NCBI GenBank assembly: GCA_037976565.1 | Contig: CP137673.1 | Coordinates: forward strand, 5,654,863 to 5,718,862 | DNA: 64,000 nucleotides | Origin: Mesocentrotus franciscanus | Taxonomy: Eukaryota; Echinodermata; Echinoidea; Camarodonta; Strongylocentrotidae | Reading direction: 5' to 3' | Part shown: positions 1 through 11,000 of the stretch, in pieces | Position numbering within the stretch: the stretch's first letter is position 1 | Layout of the letters: the number at the start of each line of letters is the position of its first letter | Position numbers and translations under genes: made by a program | The notes under the pieces: model-generated | Told to the model about the DNA's origin: nothing | The model's input: only the letters and a program-made list of their open reading frames with translations | The model's database searches: none

Positions 1-8
1 TAGTTTTA

Positions 9-224
9 ATGGTTGAACTTTATTCCTTCAATAAATCACAAACACGGAAGAACCATGACATGACCTTCCAGATGCAGCGAGCCAGAAGCGACGTAGAGAA
101 TTTCGCATTTGCCCAACGCTCTATCCTAGAAAGGAACAGCCTTCTAGCAAATGTAGTGCACGCTGATAGTCCAGAGAACTTCCGGGGACTACTCGGGAGT
201 CATCCAATACTTTTATCCAATTAG
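9..224 (+). pseudogene. C-terminal remnant of a LINE ORF2 (CR1/Jockey-like style), tentative
   Basis: An open stretch of 71 codons ends in TAG. Its pattern resembles the extreme C-terminus of many CR1/Jockey-group LINE polyproteins: basic and aromatic residues, then ARSDVENFAFAQRSILERN, a hydrophobic step with VVHADS, and ENFRGLLGSH before the stop. In those families the segment reads roughly R-x-F-F-x-R-x-x-x-x-WN-x-L-P-x-x-VV-x-A-x-S-x-x-x-F-K-x-x-L. The usual Trp-Asn is not preserved (RNSLL instead), so this is degraded or a diverged family. No RT domain is visible because the window begins here. It could also be chance, but the spacing of the VV/AxS/NFRxLL block argues for a LINE tail. 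Confidence 0.4.
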
Positions 225-1370
225 AAATCATTTTTCTTCCTCACACCGCTTGCAATCTTTAGTTCATCTTCGTGATAGGCTGCAAAGCCCTTCGAAGATT
301 ACCAGAAAAAGAAGAACTACAAAGTCCGAAGAACAATTGGCCTAGCCTTGTGAAGGACATAGGTGGCCCGTCGACAGGTAATTATAATGTAAGATCTTTG
401 CTCTTAAAAGTAGTGTATCCCTTTTGCAGCCAACATCAAATTCTGTAAAATTTTGCAAGAATTACGAATATGTCACGTGTGTCCTATCTGTGAAATTAAA
501 CGTTAGCAGTGTCCTGGTATTTAAATTATGCAAGGAAACCCGTTTAATTTCTAAACTTCACTGTCAGACACCATTGAGTGACTGGCTGACTTCCCTTATT
601 CTTTGGTAATAACATACATACAATGAGCTGTAAAGGGTACATGAGCATTTGTCTACATCAATAACTCACTTCTTGTAACGGCTGAAATTAAGCCGATTGA
701 ATCTTTGCGCAGCACAAAATATACGAGCATTCGGTACAAGGGTCTGAAAATAAGACTATTTTCTACGCATAATATTCGAAACGCGTTGCGAAAATTCCTA
801 ACGGTCGACAAAATTTCGCATAAAGGCATTTACCAGTTCTAAACTTTAAAGGGATTGGGTTTCTTTGTCTCAGATTCTCAACAAAATCCTGGAGTTAGCT
901 CATGCTGCAATCATAATTTTAAACCTTTAGGTCAGTCAGGAATCCCATGACGTTTACAAGCCGTTCGCCCGTCTGATTACCAAGATATTTATGATTGGAA
1001 CTCGAAATTTCAAAAACCTTTTTCCCAACGGTTTTTATAACATTACGGTCTATTGGGGAAAATGAGTATGGTAACACCGATCACTCAAAGATTTTTACTT
1101 ATTTAAGGCACTTCATGATCATTTTGAAGCGCAATTTTTTTAGGGCTTCATGCAGTTTATCACCATATCACAGACGCTGATAACACGTATACTTAGGGCA
1201 ATGCGTCTCAGATTTTGCATTGTTAAACAATGCCTTTAAGGGGAGTTTTTAGTTGGTATATCTATTGTTTCCAATAGGATTCACACAAGTTTATATTTTC
1301 AGCCTGCAAAAAGGACACAACACCTTTAAAGTTCTAATTGTTCCTTTTCTTATTCTGCTTCTTATTTTTC
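225..1370. other. Unassigned AT-rich DNA
   Basis: No coding region, RNA gene or repeat could be recognised here. Open frames are short (about 60 codons) and without recognisable motifs. The first ~150 bases may be 3' flank of the LINE remnant that ends at 224. Confidence 0.5.
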
Positions 1371-1375
1371 TTCTT

Positions 1376-1645
1376 CTTTAGCTTCTTCTAATCATTATCA
1401 TTATTATAATCATTATTTGTTTTAGTAGTAGAAGTGGTATTATTCTTATTATTATAATTGTTATAATTGTTATTATAATTATAATCATTATCATCATTAT
1501 TATCATTTTCATTGTTATCATTATAATTATTACCATTATCATCATCATTTCTATTAATATTATGATTCTTATTATGTATATTATTATCACTATTAATCAT
1601 CATTACTTGTATCATTATTATCATTATTACTATAACTATCATTCT
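1376..1645. repeat. Imperfect (ATT/ATC)n trinucleotide tract
   Basis: About 270 bases dominated by ATT, ATC and ATA triplets with interruptions. Low-complexity open frames on the minus strand (Ile/Met-rich, Asn/Asp-rich) come from this tract and are not genes. Confidence 0.9.
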
Positions 1646-1954
1646 ATAACAGTCACTTGAGTTCGGTCGTTTGGCCTTATTGACTGCGGTCAAACGCACA
1701 GATTTGATGTTAGATTTAGATGCATATGAGTTTAATCTGTCTCTGTGCCACTTGTTTAACATCTACGTTAGATGCTGCAGTCGTTCTCAAAGTCTCATTT
1801 ATTTTGGGGGAATCGGAATTTGCCAATAACAGTCAGTCTTACATTTTTTAAAAGTTCCAACCATTTGTGACTTTCTTTTCGTTTCCCTTATTAAGTGAGA
1901 GCTGTTTTTTAAATCTTAATCAGAGGACTAGATAGGGTAGTAGTGGTGTGTTGA

Positions 1955-1988
<34 letters not shown>

Positions 1989-2120
1989 GATGGTGGTGGA
2001 AACGGGGGGGGGGGATATTGAGGAGTAAATTAGAGGGAGGGTGTATGGTAGTAAATTACGAAGCCGCCATAATTTATTTTTATTTAAAAAAATTTCTTGT
2101 CCTAGAAGTTGTTACTATCC
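1646..2120. other. Unassigned DNA with a (GTT)n tract
   Basis: A GTT run of about 13 units lies at 1951-1990, followed by a GGTGGT stretch and a poly-G run near 2004-2013. Nothing else was recognised. Confidence 0.6.
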
Positions 2121-2121
2121 T

Positions 2122-2285
2122 AAAGGTACTATGTCCCATTTGCAGGCCCCCAAAACACGAAAAGGTTAAATTCCACCGGCATTTGAAAGATAATACTAAT
2201 TTAGAACTTCCCTCAAGACATATTCATTATTCCTGCAAATTTCTACAGAATTTGATGTTGGCTGTAAATGGGACATAGTACCTTG
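2122..2285. mobile_element. Small MITE-like hairpin element
   Basis: Left arm AAGGTACTATGTCCCATTT (2123-2141) is matched in inverted orientation at 2266-2284 and the match continues inward with CAG. The element is about 163 bases with no coding capacity. This is the size and form of a MITE. No convincing target duplication was seen, so the superfamily is not assigned. Confidence 0.55.
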
Positions 2286-2935
2286 AAGGAAATACCCAAT
2301 TACTAGGGAGATAATTTCCGGCGGGTAGCTTTCTCTGACAGGCATGATGTGGTCTATTAGTACATACCAGACTTAGTGATTTCCCGAGGCATGGAGTTAA
2401 ATGAGATTATAGGCTATAATAAACACTTAAGCGTTGTGATCTAGTTCTCCGATTTCCTCGGACATCATTACACTAGAGATACCATATCAATATTCCACCC
2501 CCTCTCCATACTTTCATGATGTTACTAGGTACACAGACGGCTCCTACAGGGAAACGGTGTCCACGTTTTTTTAACGCGGATTTCGAAGTAAAATCTAATT
2601 CTACCAACGATGACACCGACTGAATTTTGATAATCGGTACCCAAGGTGCCCACATTTAATATTTTAGGGGCCCACCAGCGTTTTATGCATTAATATTTTG
2701 ACCAATATTTTGACTTAAAAATTAGCAAAAGACCACAGGGGCCCTGGTATAGAAAACATATTTCATTGTAATGCTCATCGTGGGTTTACTACACCAAGCG
2801 AATATTTTCAGCCAAAATATGTGTTCTGAAATGAATATAAACACGGGTGGGTCCATAAAACATAAACTTTGGGCACGTTGGGCAAAGATTGTTAAAAGTC
2901 AGTCGATGGCAACGCGTTCTCCCGGTCTCTTCTCT
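2286..2935. other. Unassigned DNA
   Basis: Unique-looking AT-rich sequence. No coding, RNA or repeat structure recognised. Confidence 0.5.
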
Positions 2936-3227
2936 ATTCTGCTCTCTCTCTCTCTCTCCCCTCTCCCCCTCTCTCACTCTTCCCCTCTATCTATCTCTTC
3001 AGTCTTCCCCCTCCTGCTCCATCCCTATCTCCTACTGTCCATTGCTTTACATCTACCTCTCTGCATTTTCCCCTGAGTATATCATTTGTCAGGCGTCTCT
3101 TCCTTCTATCATTATCGAGATCATACACGTAAACATGTACATTCTGCTTCCTCTTTTTATTACTCGATTTTCAACGGTCTAACGCCTTTTTTCCCTCTAC
3201 TTTCTATTCGTATTACAGTTTCGCTGC
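2936..3227. repeat. CT-rich low-complexity tract
   Basis: A (CT)n core at 2941-2965 grades into pyrimidine-rich sequence. Ser/Leu/Pro-rich open frames across it are composition artefacts. Confidence 0.75.
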
Positions 3228-3486
3228 TTTTTATTTGTTTTCCCTTCTTCTTTCTGATTCTCTTCCTTCATCCGTTAAACAAATTCTCTCTCTCTGAGCC
3301 ATTAAATATAAGGCCCTCCTTTCAAAGCTCTTTTTAAAAATTATTATCTGTCTCTATTTTTATTTGTTTTCCCTTCTTCTTTCTGATTCTCTTCCTTCAT
3401 CCGTTAAACAAATTCTCTCTCTCTGAGCCATTAAATATAAGGCCCTCCTTTCAAAGCTCTTTCTAAAAATTATTATCTGTCTCTAT
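3228..3486. repeat. 129-bp tandem duplication, two near-identical copies
   Basis: Copy 1 (3228-3356) and copy 2 (3357-3486) are offset by 129 bases and differ at about one position (TTTTTAAAAA against TTTCTAAAAA). Both start at a TTTTTATTTG block and contain the same CT-rich run. Near identity points to a recent duplication, or to a local assembly error. Confidence 0.9.
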
Positions 3487-3499
3487 CAGTACTTCTATA

Positions 3500-3840
3500 A
3501 TTATATCGAATTCTTTCCTTCCTTCCTCCTCGTCCTCCCAGTCCTTCTCGTCCTCCTAAAGCGCTTTTACGCTCCTTTATCCATCATCTACCCCCTTTCC
3601 ATGTATCTCTCTCTCCTCCTTTGCCAGTCTATCAGATCTATATATCTCTTCTTTCATACCTCATCTCTCTCCTTCTCTCTCCCTTGCCTTCTTCTATTCC
3701 TCTCTTCCCCCTCTTTCCTCCCTCCTTCCCTTCCTCCCCTCCCTCCTCCTCATTCTTTCCCCTTCATTTTATCTCTTTCTCTCTGTCTCTCTCTCTGTCT
3801 CTCTCCTCCCCGCCTCTCTCATTCTCCTATCGCTTTCGTC
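3500..3840. repeat. Pyrimidine-rich low-complexity tract
   Basis: A long CT/CCT/TCC-rich region with short (CT)n cores at 3776-3812. Overlapping Ser/Leu/Pro-rich frames are artefacts. Confidence 0.8.
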
Positions 3841-3925
3841 CTCTTGTTACCATAACACGTGTAATCACCAGCTGTTCTAATCGCCTGCGTACCGTGTGGG
3901 TGGATGAACACGACTCATTTACACG

Positions 3926-4135
3926 TTAAAGATCAAGTCGAGTTCTGGACAGGTGGTATGCGACTGCATTACGAAATTGTGTGGAAGTGATTGGATAAGG
4001 TTGATCATGTATATTTTGGAATCAGCAATATGATAAGAAATTTGCTTATTCTTGCTAAAAGTCAAATGCTCTGTACAAAGGAATGCATATATGGGACTAC
4101 ATAAACATGTGACATGAAAGTGTGGTCCATAACCA
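3926..4135 (+). mobile_element. TTAA-type MITE family R2, partial copy
   Basis: It begins TTAA|AGATCAAGTCGAGTTCTGG, and its body matches, inverted, the right half of the complete copy at 48431-48825. Shared blocks include ATGATAAGAAATTTG and TATATGGGACTACA. A matching right end could not be found, so the copy is probably truncated or diverged on that side. TTAA flanks suggest piggyBac-type mobilisation, but the TIR does not begin with the usual CCC. Confidence 0.55.
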
Positions 4136-5215
4136 CTAGCTGTTACTTGGCATATTTTGAACACGAGGGCATTTGAAGAGCTATGCTTTCCAGGGAACAC
4201 CTTTTCTATGATATTCCTCCACACTAAAATTTCTCTTCAAAACGCGGCAGGCTATATGATTCCTGGTTACATGTTGGAGTCTGGGGAGTTGGAACATTTT
4301 GTAGTGTGTGTTTATGGGGAGCGGGTACCGGAACAGATTAGCCATTAAAGTGACTCGGTAACATTGTTGAAGGTTGATGAAAAACCGCGTAAATGTTGTA
4401 TGAAATGTTACTTATTATATTCCTTCTACTGTACTAACCCTCTAACATGCAACAAATCCTGAACATATTCTCAAACCACAAATATATTGATTGTTTTCTT
4501 TGAAGGCGTCACTGTGCGACACCCTCTAACAGTAAATTCTCCCAACCATTATCGAATTTTCCCAACCGCTTTTCCATGAAAATAAGACATAAGACAGGCT
4601 CTTAAAAATCTTTCAACACTAATATGTCTTGAATGGTATATAGAGCCAATTCATTGCTTTGTGACGATTTACATTCACTTAAAATTTAATTAAATTGTAA
4701 TAATATAGTTGGATGAATTAAGGAATCGACCAGATCAGTTTTTTCACAATTTTTATCATTAATAAAGATCTGTTTTCACTCAAACTTTCAGATTATCTTT
4801 AATTGTACATCTAGCATTGAAGTCACTACCTTAACACCATTTTCTGTCATCTGAACAATGTTACCAAGTCCCTTTAAAGGAAAGCGAAAAGTTAAAAGTA
4901 TAGAGAATAAGCTTTAAGGATAGAATTACATGTGATTTTCTAGTATGGGTTCAGAAAACTTTCAGGCTATTCTTTTTTCCGAGAAAACTGGAAAGAATAC
5001 CAAAAGATATCTCGAATGGGGAGAAGGGTGTCTTTATACAGTCATGTAGGTCTAAGAGTGTCTCCGTGATTCGCTCCTTTCCTTCCATTGCATACTTTAA
5101 AACAAATTGTCTTTAGAGGAAAGCAATAAGATGACTTTTATTTCTAATAAGCCATATTTTTAATTGTCCCATCATGATTGTTAATTTGATGTTATAAGCC
5201 ATGGATCGAATATCA
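4136..5215. other. Unassigned DNA
   Basis: No genes or repeats recognised. Base composition is uniform and AT-rich. Confidence 0.5.
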
Positions 5216-5217
5216 CG

Positions 5218-5420
5218 CTTTCATTTGCATTTATTCATCTATTTATTTATTTATCTTTTTATTTATTTATCTATTTATTTGTTAAACTATTTATTTTTTT
5301 ATCTATTTATTTATTTATCTATTTGTTTATTTGTCTATTTATTTATTTATCTATTTATTTATTTATCTATTTGTTTATCTATCTATTTATTTATTTATCT
5401 ATTTATTTATTTATAAATTT
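5218..5420. repeat. (TTTA/TCTA)n tetranucleotide microsatellite
   Basis: About 200 bases of TTTA repeats interspersed with TCTA and TGTT variants. Leu/Ile/Tyr/Phe-rich frames over it are not genes. Confidence 0.92.
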
Positions 5421-5812
5421 ATCCATGCGCATATTTATTCATGATTTTGTTACATCCACGTATTTGGCAGTGTTCGACAGTAAAGAGATCACACTTGAAA
5501 TGCATTTTCTGCAAAGTGTGCTCTTTATTATTCAATGGTACATTATATTTATTGCGAATTTGTCTTGTAGCCACTGAGCTGAATTTTACCATTTTTAAAG
5601 ATATGATATATTATGAGGTATGCAAAATTAGATTTACGTGTTTGTGAAATGATTTCAGGCTATTCTGTGTAGAAATAATATTTTACTTCATTACTTTAAT
5701 AACTAAAAACAACAAAGTCTTTTAGAGGGGAACGATTGCGAAGTTAGATATATTATGAGGTCTGGTATATTTCATTTATTGACCAGGTGTTTTTCAAGGG
5801 AATCGTATTTAC

Positions 5813-5858
<46 letters not shown>
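5813..5858. repeat. (ATT)n microsatellite
   Basis: About 15 uninterrupted ATT units. It sits next to the inverted-repeat element at 5890-6010. A second ATT tract follows at 6376-6407, so the pair may bracket a larger element. Confidence 0.9.
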
Positions 5859-5859
<1 letters not shown>

Positions 5860-5889
5860 GTTATAATACAAATAGTACACAGTTGAGTG

Positions 5890-6010
5890 GGTTATGGTCG
5901 ATGCAGCGCATGAGGGTATTCACTACGGTGCAATAAAATTCACGAGGCGTACGTAGCCGAGTGTATTTTGTGCCATTGTGAATACCCGAATAGAGCTGCA
6001 TCGCCATAAC
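5890..6010. mobile_element. Foldback/MITE-like hairpin
   Basis: Left arm at 5890-5923 (GTTATGGTCGATGCAG, then GGGTATTCAC) pairs with 5978-6010 (GTGAATACCC, then CTGCATCGCCATAAC). The loop holds a further self-complementary GGCGTACGTAGCC. There is no coding capacity. Copies of a TTATAAAATGGGT motif in opposite orientation near 6043 and 6358 suggest it may belong to a larger inverted-repeat element. Confidence 0.55.
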
Positions 6011-6374
6011 GTCACGAACGAAAACCTGTGTATTATTTGTTTTATAAAATGGGTCGACAATCTAATACTAAGCAAGGCGATAACACTGTAAACATGCAAC
6101 CTTCATAACAAATAACGTGTGCACACAGACGATCGCGGCAGCAGTGGCCTCGTAAACAAACTGTGCATATCAGTGCATTGCATGGTGCGACTTCTCGTAA
6201 ACATCCATTGAATTAAACGCAGCGTGCATTATACCTTTTTGTTGCACCTTTTATGCACGGTTGTTTTCACCAAAATGCACTCCCCGTGCGCGAATGGTTA
6301 AAACTAATGCACGCACACGTGATCCATTTTGACGCTTTTCATTGGCTACATTCTTGAACCCATTTTATAATAAC

Positions 6375-6375
<1 letters not shown>

Positions 6376-6407
<32 letters not shown>

Positions 6408-6505
6408 GCCTATTGTTATTTTCATTGTTATTTATATCATCACTACAACTTTGATTATTATCATCATCATTATGATCATTTTCATTATTATTATTATTAT
6501 TAGCA
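6376..6505. repeat. ATT/ATC microsatellites
   Basis: Tracts at 6376-6407 and 6481-6502 are separated by imperfect ATC/ATT sequence. Confidence 0.85.
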
Positions 6506-7520
6506 TTTGCGTGCTGGAATATTGCAGGAAGAGGAAAGAGATCAACTGTGACGGCAAACGGAAAGCTCTGCTAAAATCTGTTTTTAACTGAACCCCAAAA
6601 CCATACACGTCTGGCATTTTTCTTCTCCCTTTTCCCCCATGAGTGCAAAATAATGATAATCAAGTCCATTTTATACTTCAAAACACCTGTTTCCGCTACA
6701 CCAATACTCCCCTTGCGGCTTTATTTTGCTTCGACGAGAAATAATCCGGTAAAAACAACTATCAAACCACTTAATAGCATACATTTTTAGCGTAAGTAAT
6801 ATGTGCATGGTATTGATTACCGGTGGCGCAAGTGAATCTGAAGCGGAAAACACTGCCCCGCAAGGTAATTTGAACTGTTCATTATGCATCACGTGAGAAT
6901 ACTTGCGAAGAATTTGAAACACCCAAATAACAAAATTGACCACTTCTTCTAAATGTCACAAAATTGCACCGGATATACTCGACGACGGTCTAGAGTCTTT
7001 CGCATTTTCATAAAATAAAGGTCAACTCGCCGCCAGAATCGAGGTCCATAATTATTTGTGGTGGAGTCATCAGGATCAAGTATCAAAGTACTGCTTCGAC
7101 AGGTGGTTAAGTTTCAGCATTTTCTTTGGTAAGGTCGGCTAACCATCGAATGGCTCTTAAAATTTAATGACAAGGATTAAGAACACTCACCGACACAAGT
7201 CGCACCTTTTGAAAATTAATCTGCGGAAATCTACATAATTATCTATCGGAACTTGATTTCTAAAGCTAATCAAGTAGGGTATTGAAATGGCATTCAGCTT
7301 CATATTTTAAGAAAATTCGTGTTTATCAACTTTTATGAATGCTTTTAAACATAATGAAAGCTACCGGATTGATATTGAAGTTTTATCTTCCATATAATTA
7401 TGTGTGTTGACGATAGGCTATGCGACTTTGTGATTTGATATCCCCATTGTGACTCATTCAATATTTTGAAATAATCAATGTTTTCTATCCCGGGAAGAAA
7501 TCCCGCGGATCCGCCGATTG
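6506..7520. other. Unassigned DNA
   Basis: No gene, RNA or repeat recognised. Confidence 0.5.
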
Positions 7521-7522
7521 CA

Positions 7523-7704
7523 TACATTATACAAATGATGCATGCGCATGAGTTCATTAGACGATCTATCCGCACTCGAGTTGAGGCTGTGTGTATCTAT
7601 TGCACGAAACCGTTAGGCTGAGTGCGATAGATACACACAGCATCAACGAGGGCGGATAGATCGTATAATGAACGAATGAAAACATGCATCATTTGTTTTA
7701 TACA
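7523..7704. mobile_element. Foldback/MITE-like hairpin, ~180 bp
   Basis: The two halves are imperfect inverted repeats. ATTATACAAATGATGCATG (7525 on) pairs with CATGCATCATTTGTTTTATA (ending 7702). GACGATCTATCCGC pairs with GCGGATAGATCGT, and TGTGTGTATCTATTGCAC pairs with GCGATAGATACACACA. Arms of about 75 bases surround a short loop. There is no open frame of interest. Confidence 0.65.
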
Positions 7705-9540
7705 ACGAAACTCCTAGATCCTTGTTATTTGATGTAAAAGTATTCAATCAAGATTGTTTCGTGACAGTATGGCTGACAAATAAATCTCAAGTTTAATAAG
7801 GCTTAATTTAGTGCGCACACATAGCTATAGTAATTAAGCGCACTTACCTCTATACCCATTTACGCATAGTGCTGCGCAAGAATAGGCCCATGCACACACA
7901 GTATTAAGCGTTCTCACCTCTACGCGCACTACTGCGCATCACGTACATGCACTAAAAAAACGTGTGATAGTATGGAAAATATTGCACGCCTTTTCATGAA
8001 AAAACGTGGGATAGTCTCAGTAAATGAATCACACGTGACCGCGCATGACCAATCATTTGTGTAGGATCTGGGAGTGAGTTGTATAATGTTCTCAAGCGTG
8101 ATTGCTTTACAAGTCATGACCGCTTGATTTACCTGCCCAAATGCTGAAAGCCTTGACTAAGTACACTGACCCTGTTTGAAGTACAAGGACTATCACTAAT
8201 CGGGGAAAGGAAAAGAGGGATGGAAACGATTGAGGTTCTACTAAAGAGGTGATCACTCATCGCCGGGACATCAATCCTCATCCTCCTTCTAGTCGGTGTT
8301 TACGTCATCATCCTTAGCTCTTTATATCTCATATAAATAATCTCTCTGTTCTACATACGTAATACAATTAACCCTATTTCTGTAAAGCACTCGACATTAA
8401 AATAAAAAGATTGGTTTTTAAATTAAAAGAAAAAATGTTTAAACACTTAGTTTGTGATTTAAAAACATGCGTTTCATCTAACACATTACATTCTGCAATG
8501 TACTGCATTTCAAATCTTTCAGTGAGAAGAAAAAAAGATCCTACAAAGTTAACTGTTTCCAGCACAAGATTAATCTAGACCTGTGTTAGAAGGGTTTTCC
8601 CGGAGCCAGTCAAGACCGGACTTTGCAAAGCCGAAGTACTGCACACGGGTGCCTTTTGTTTTATGCAAAATTGCACGTGTGGCAAACGAGCGATCGTGCA
8701 GAGAGGCAACGAAAGCAATCGAAGTGTTAGAAAGGTTTTCCCTCTTGTTTCTTCCGAATGTAGTTACAAAACACTGCTTCTCTCATGAAACAAATAACAA
8801 CACCAACAACAAAATCCAAAAACGATAAATTAAAACATCCGCGTAAGCTTTGCAGGGAAGGATGAAACAAATAATCCTGAAGAGTTAAGTTGATTGATGT
8901 GTCAATCAATACCTTTCATTTCGGAGGTTTTTTCGACCACATAATGCAATTAGGACCATTCTCTTAGATTAAAATGGTTTATTTTGAAAGAGTAATTGTT
9001 ACGAATATGGATTATGTCCATTTCTGAGCGTTACGCATAAGACCTGATGTCATTGTGATGAATGTCTCTGACATTTTACTGTGGCAATCTAATTTTGACG
9101 TGAAATGGATAGTCGGTAGAAGTGGGTTAGCCGAGCGATCCGTTTCAATGTAAATTTGAGTGAATTCTGCGCTCTTGTTCTTTTCATTCTAAGCTTTAAA
9201 AAGAAATCATCAGGTGTCTCCGCGTGGATAGTCTTTTTTCCTTTATATTTTCTGCCTTTATCTTCTTAATACAAATTCAATAATTCAAGTTTTGAAGTGT
9301 GAAAAGTTTATTGTAAGACATTCATTATCTTTCCTTATCTACCACTATTTGTCCGCATTGTTGTCGGTGGATTTGTCTTGCTTATCATGTTTAGCATGCT
9401 TAGTATGAACGGAAAATACTAGTAGACTAATTTGAATCTTTCTATTTATAGCCTACACTCTTCACACTCAATAAACATTTCGTAAACTGAAGAGACTTCG
9501 ATCCCTATCTGGACAAAAAAAGAATAAAATAATTGTCAAC
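7705..9540. other. Unassigned DNA
   Basis: A weak direct repeat lies at 7836-7940 (TTAAGCGCACTTACCTC and TTAAGCGTTCTCACCTC, each followed by a TGCGCA motif about 30 bases on). Nothing else was recognised. Confidence 0.5.
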
Positions 9541-9544
9541 ATGA

Positions 9545-9750
9545 TTAAAGATAAAGTTGAGTTCTGGTCATGCGATTTCAATGTAAAAGAAACTATCTGG
9601 AAGCGAGCGGAAAAGGTCGATCATGTAGCAAAAAAGTATTTTTGTATACGGTGAGGTTTTTATCGTACGCTTCCACACTAACATAACAATATGGAAAAGC
9701 TAATAGATTATTTTCCACCTTTTCCAGAACTCAACCTTCTCTTTGATTAA
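9545..9750 (+). mobile_element. TTAA-type MITE family R2, short copy
   Basis: TTAA (9545-9548) is followed by AGATAAAGTTGAGTTCTGG. The right end reads CCAGAACTCAACCTTCTCT, then TTGA and TTAA (9747-9750). The TIRs match over about 19 bases with two or three differences. The left interior matches the copies at 3926 and 48431. At ~200 bases this is an internally deleted version of the ~395-base element at 48431-48825. Confidence 0.65.
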
Positions 9751-10186
9751 GAGCTATGTTCGTTTGTCGGATGATACAAGAATGGACCATCCTATCATCT
9801 TACAAAGCTTGATGGGGATCATTAATACCAGGAATTCTTTTAAAATTTAGATTATTTTCATAACGCTGTGCAATGCACCGCCAGTAGGTCTACTCTACAT
9901 AAAATTAAAAGGACAATCAAATCTTGATAGACAAGTACTCTTAAAGACAGCACAACATTCAGATAAGCAAACAGGTGAAAGTTTGAATGAAATAAAACAA
10001 AAAAAAAATAATTCATGAAATTTGTATAGTTAATTGTAATCACTATATACGTACTGGCACAGCAAATTGGCTGATCAGTTCTGTTACTGTGATGAATAGT
10101 TCCGGACAAATTTCCATAATTTCAACAAACAAAATTACTAAAATGTCAACTAAAAAAACACAGAAGATATGGCTCGGGAGTGTCTT
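9751..10186. other. Unassigned DNA
   Basis: No feature recognised. Confidence 0.5.
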
Positions 10187-11000
10187 TATCTTTAGAGGAC
10201 CTATGATAACATGGTATCCATAATATATTTTGAGTAGCGCCCCAAAGGGAGTGGAATATTAAAAAACAGAATGATAATAACAATGGGATAGTCATACCCC
10301 GTGTCCACACACACACACAAAAAAACATCGTATAGCTATCCCGAAACAGTATAGCTATACCGTTTCGGGATAGCCATACGATGAAATTGTGTGTGTGTAC
10401 GCTTACTAACGATACGTCGTATAAAGAAACTTCGTATAACGAAACGCGGGTCTGGGCATCGTTTCGAACTAGAACGGTATAACTGGGCGGGGCTTAACGT
10501 GACCGCGCGCGAAAAGAGACATGAGCTCTCGTTTCCGCTTCCGTTTCATAACCGCGACGCGGCGCAGTAGCAAACTGCGCACCTATGCGACGTTTCGCTG
10601 TAGAGTTTCGGGATTACTTGTTCTTGTGTGTGGACGCCCCGTTCGCTATACGATTTTTCTTTATACGACGTTTCTTGTGTGTGGAAGCCCTGTTCGCTAT
10701 ACGATGATTCTTTATACGACGTTTCTTGATAGAGTTTCAGGATAATTGTGTGTGTGTGTGTGTGTGTGGACACGTTGTTATATGACTAAATCACGATCAA
10801 TAATTATTGACCACATCACGAGTCATTGAACCAACTGCCACTTTGAGATTCGCATAGATTTAGTGATCTCATATTTCAAACATTCGTAAATCTCTTAGTT
10901 TTGGTCCGATTCATTAATAACTTTCGCCATTCTGTGCTCTTATTTTTCTGCTTTCCTACAAGTGAACATATTACAAAGGTTGGATTGTCATTAAACCATC
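10187..11000 (+). repeat. Dispersed repeat R1, copy A, split by element K
   Basis: The left part (10187-10299) shares CTATAATATATTTTGAGTAG-type sequence with copy B at 25136. The right part (10775-11000) shares ACTTTGAGATTCGC, AAATCTCTTA, TTGGTCCGAT and CTTTCGCCATTCTGT with copies at 25283, 45390 and, more weakly, 31430 and 59870. Element K (10300-10774) sits between the parts at the point where copy B is continuous. No coding content. Confidence 0.65.
10300..10774. mobile_element. Element K: TIR element whose ends are AC/GT microsatellites
   Basis: Ends are CGTGTCCACACACACACACA and its inverse, so the (AC)n and (GT)n runs at 10304-10318 and 10748-10770 are the two TIRs. Inside lie a perfect-looking stem (TATCCCGAAAC with GTTTCGGGATA, 10336-10380) and a 51-bp tandem duplication (10621-10727) containing GTTCGCTATACGAT and CTTTATACGACG. 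Inverted versions of the same motifs occur on the left side. An open frame of 74 codons across it is repeat-derived. No clear target duplication was found. Confidence 0.65.
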
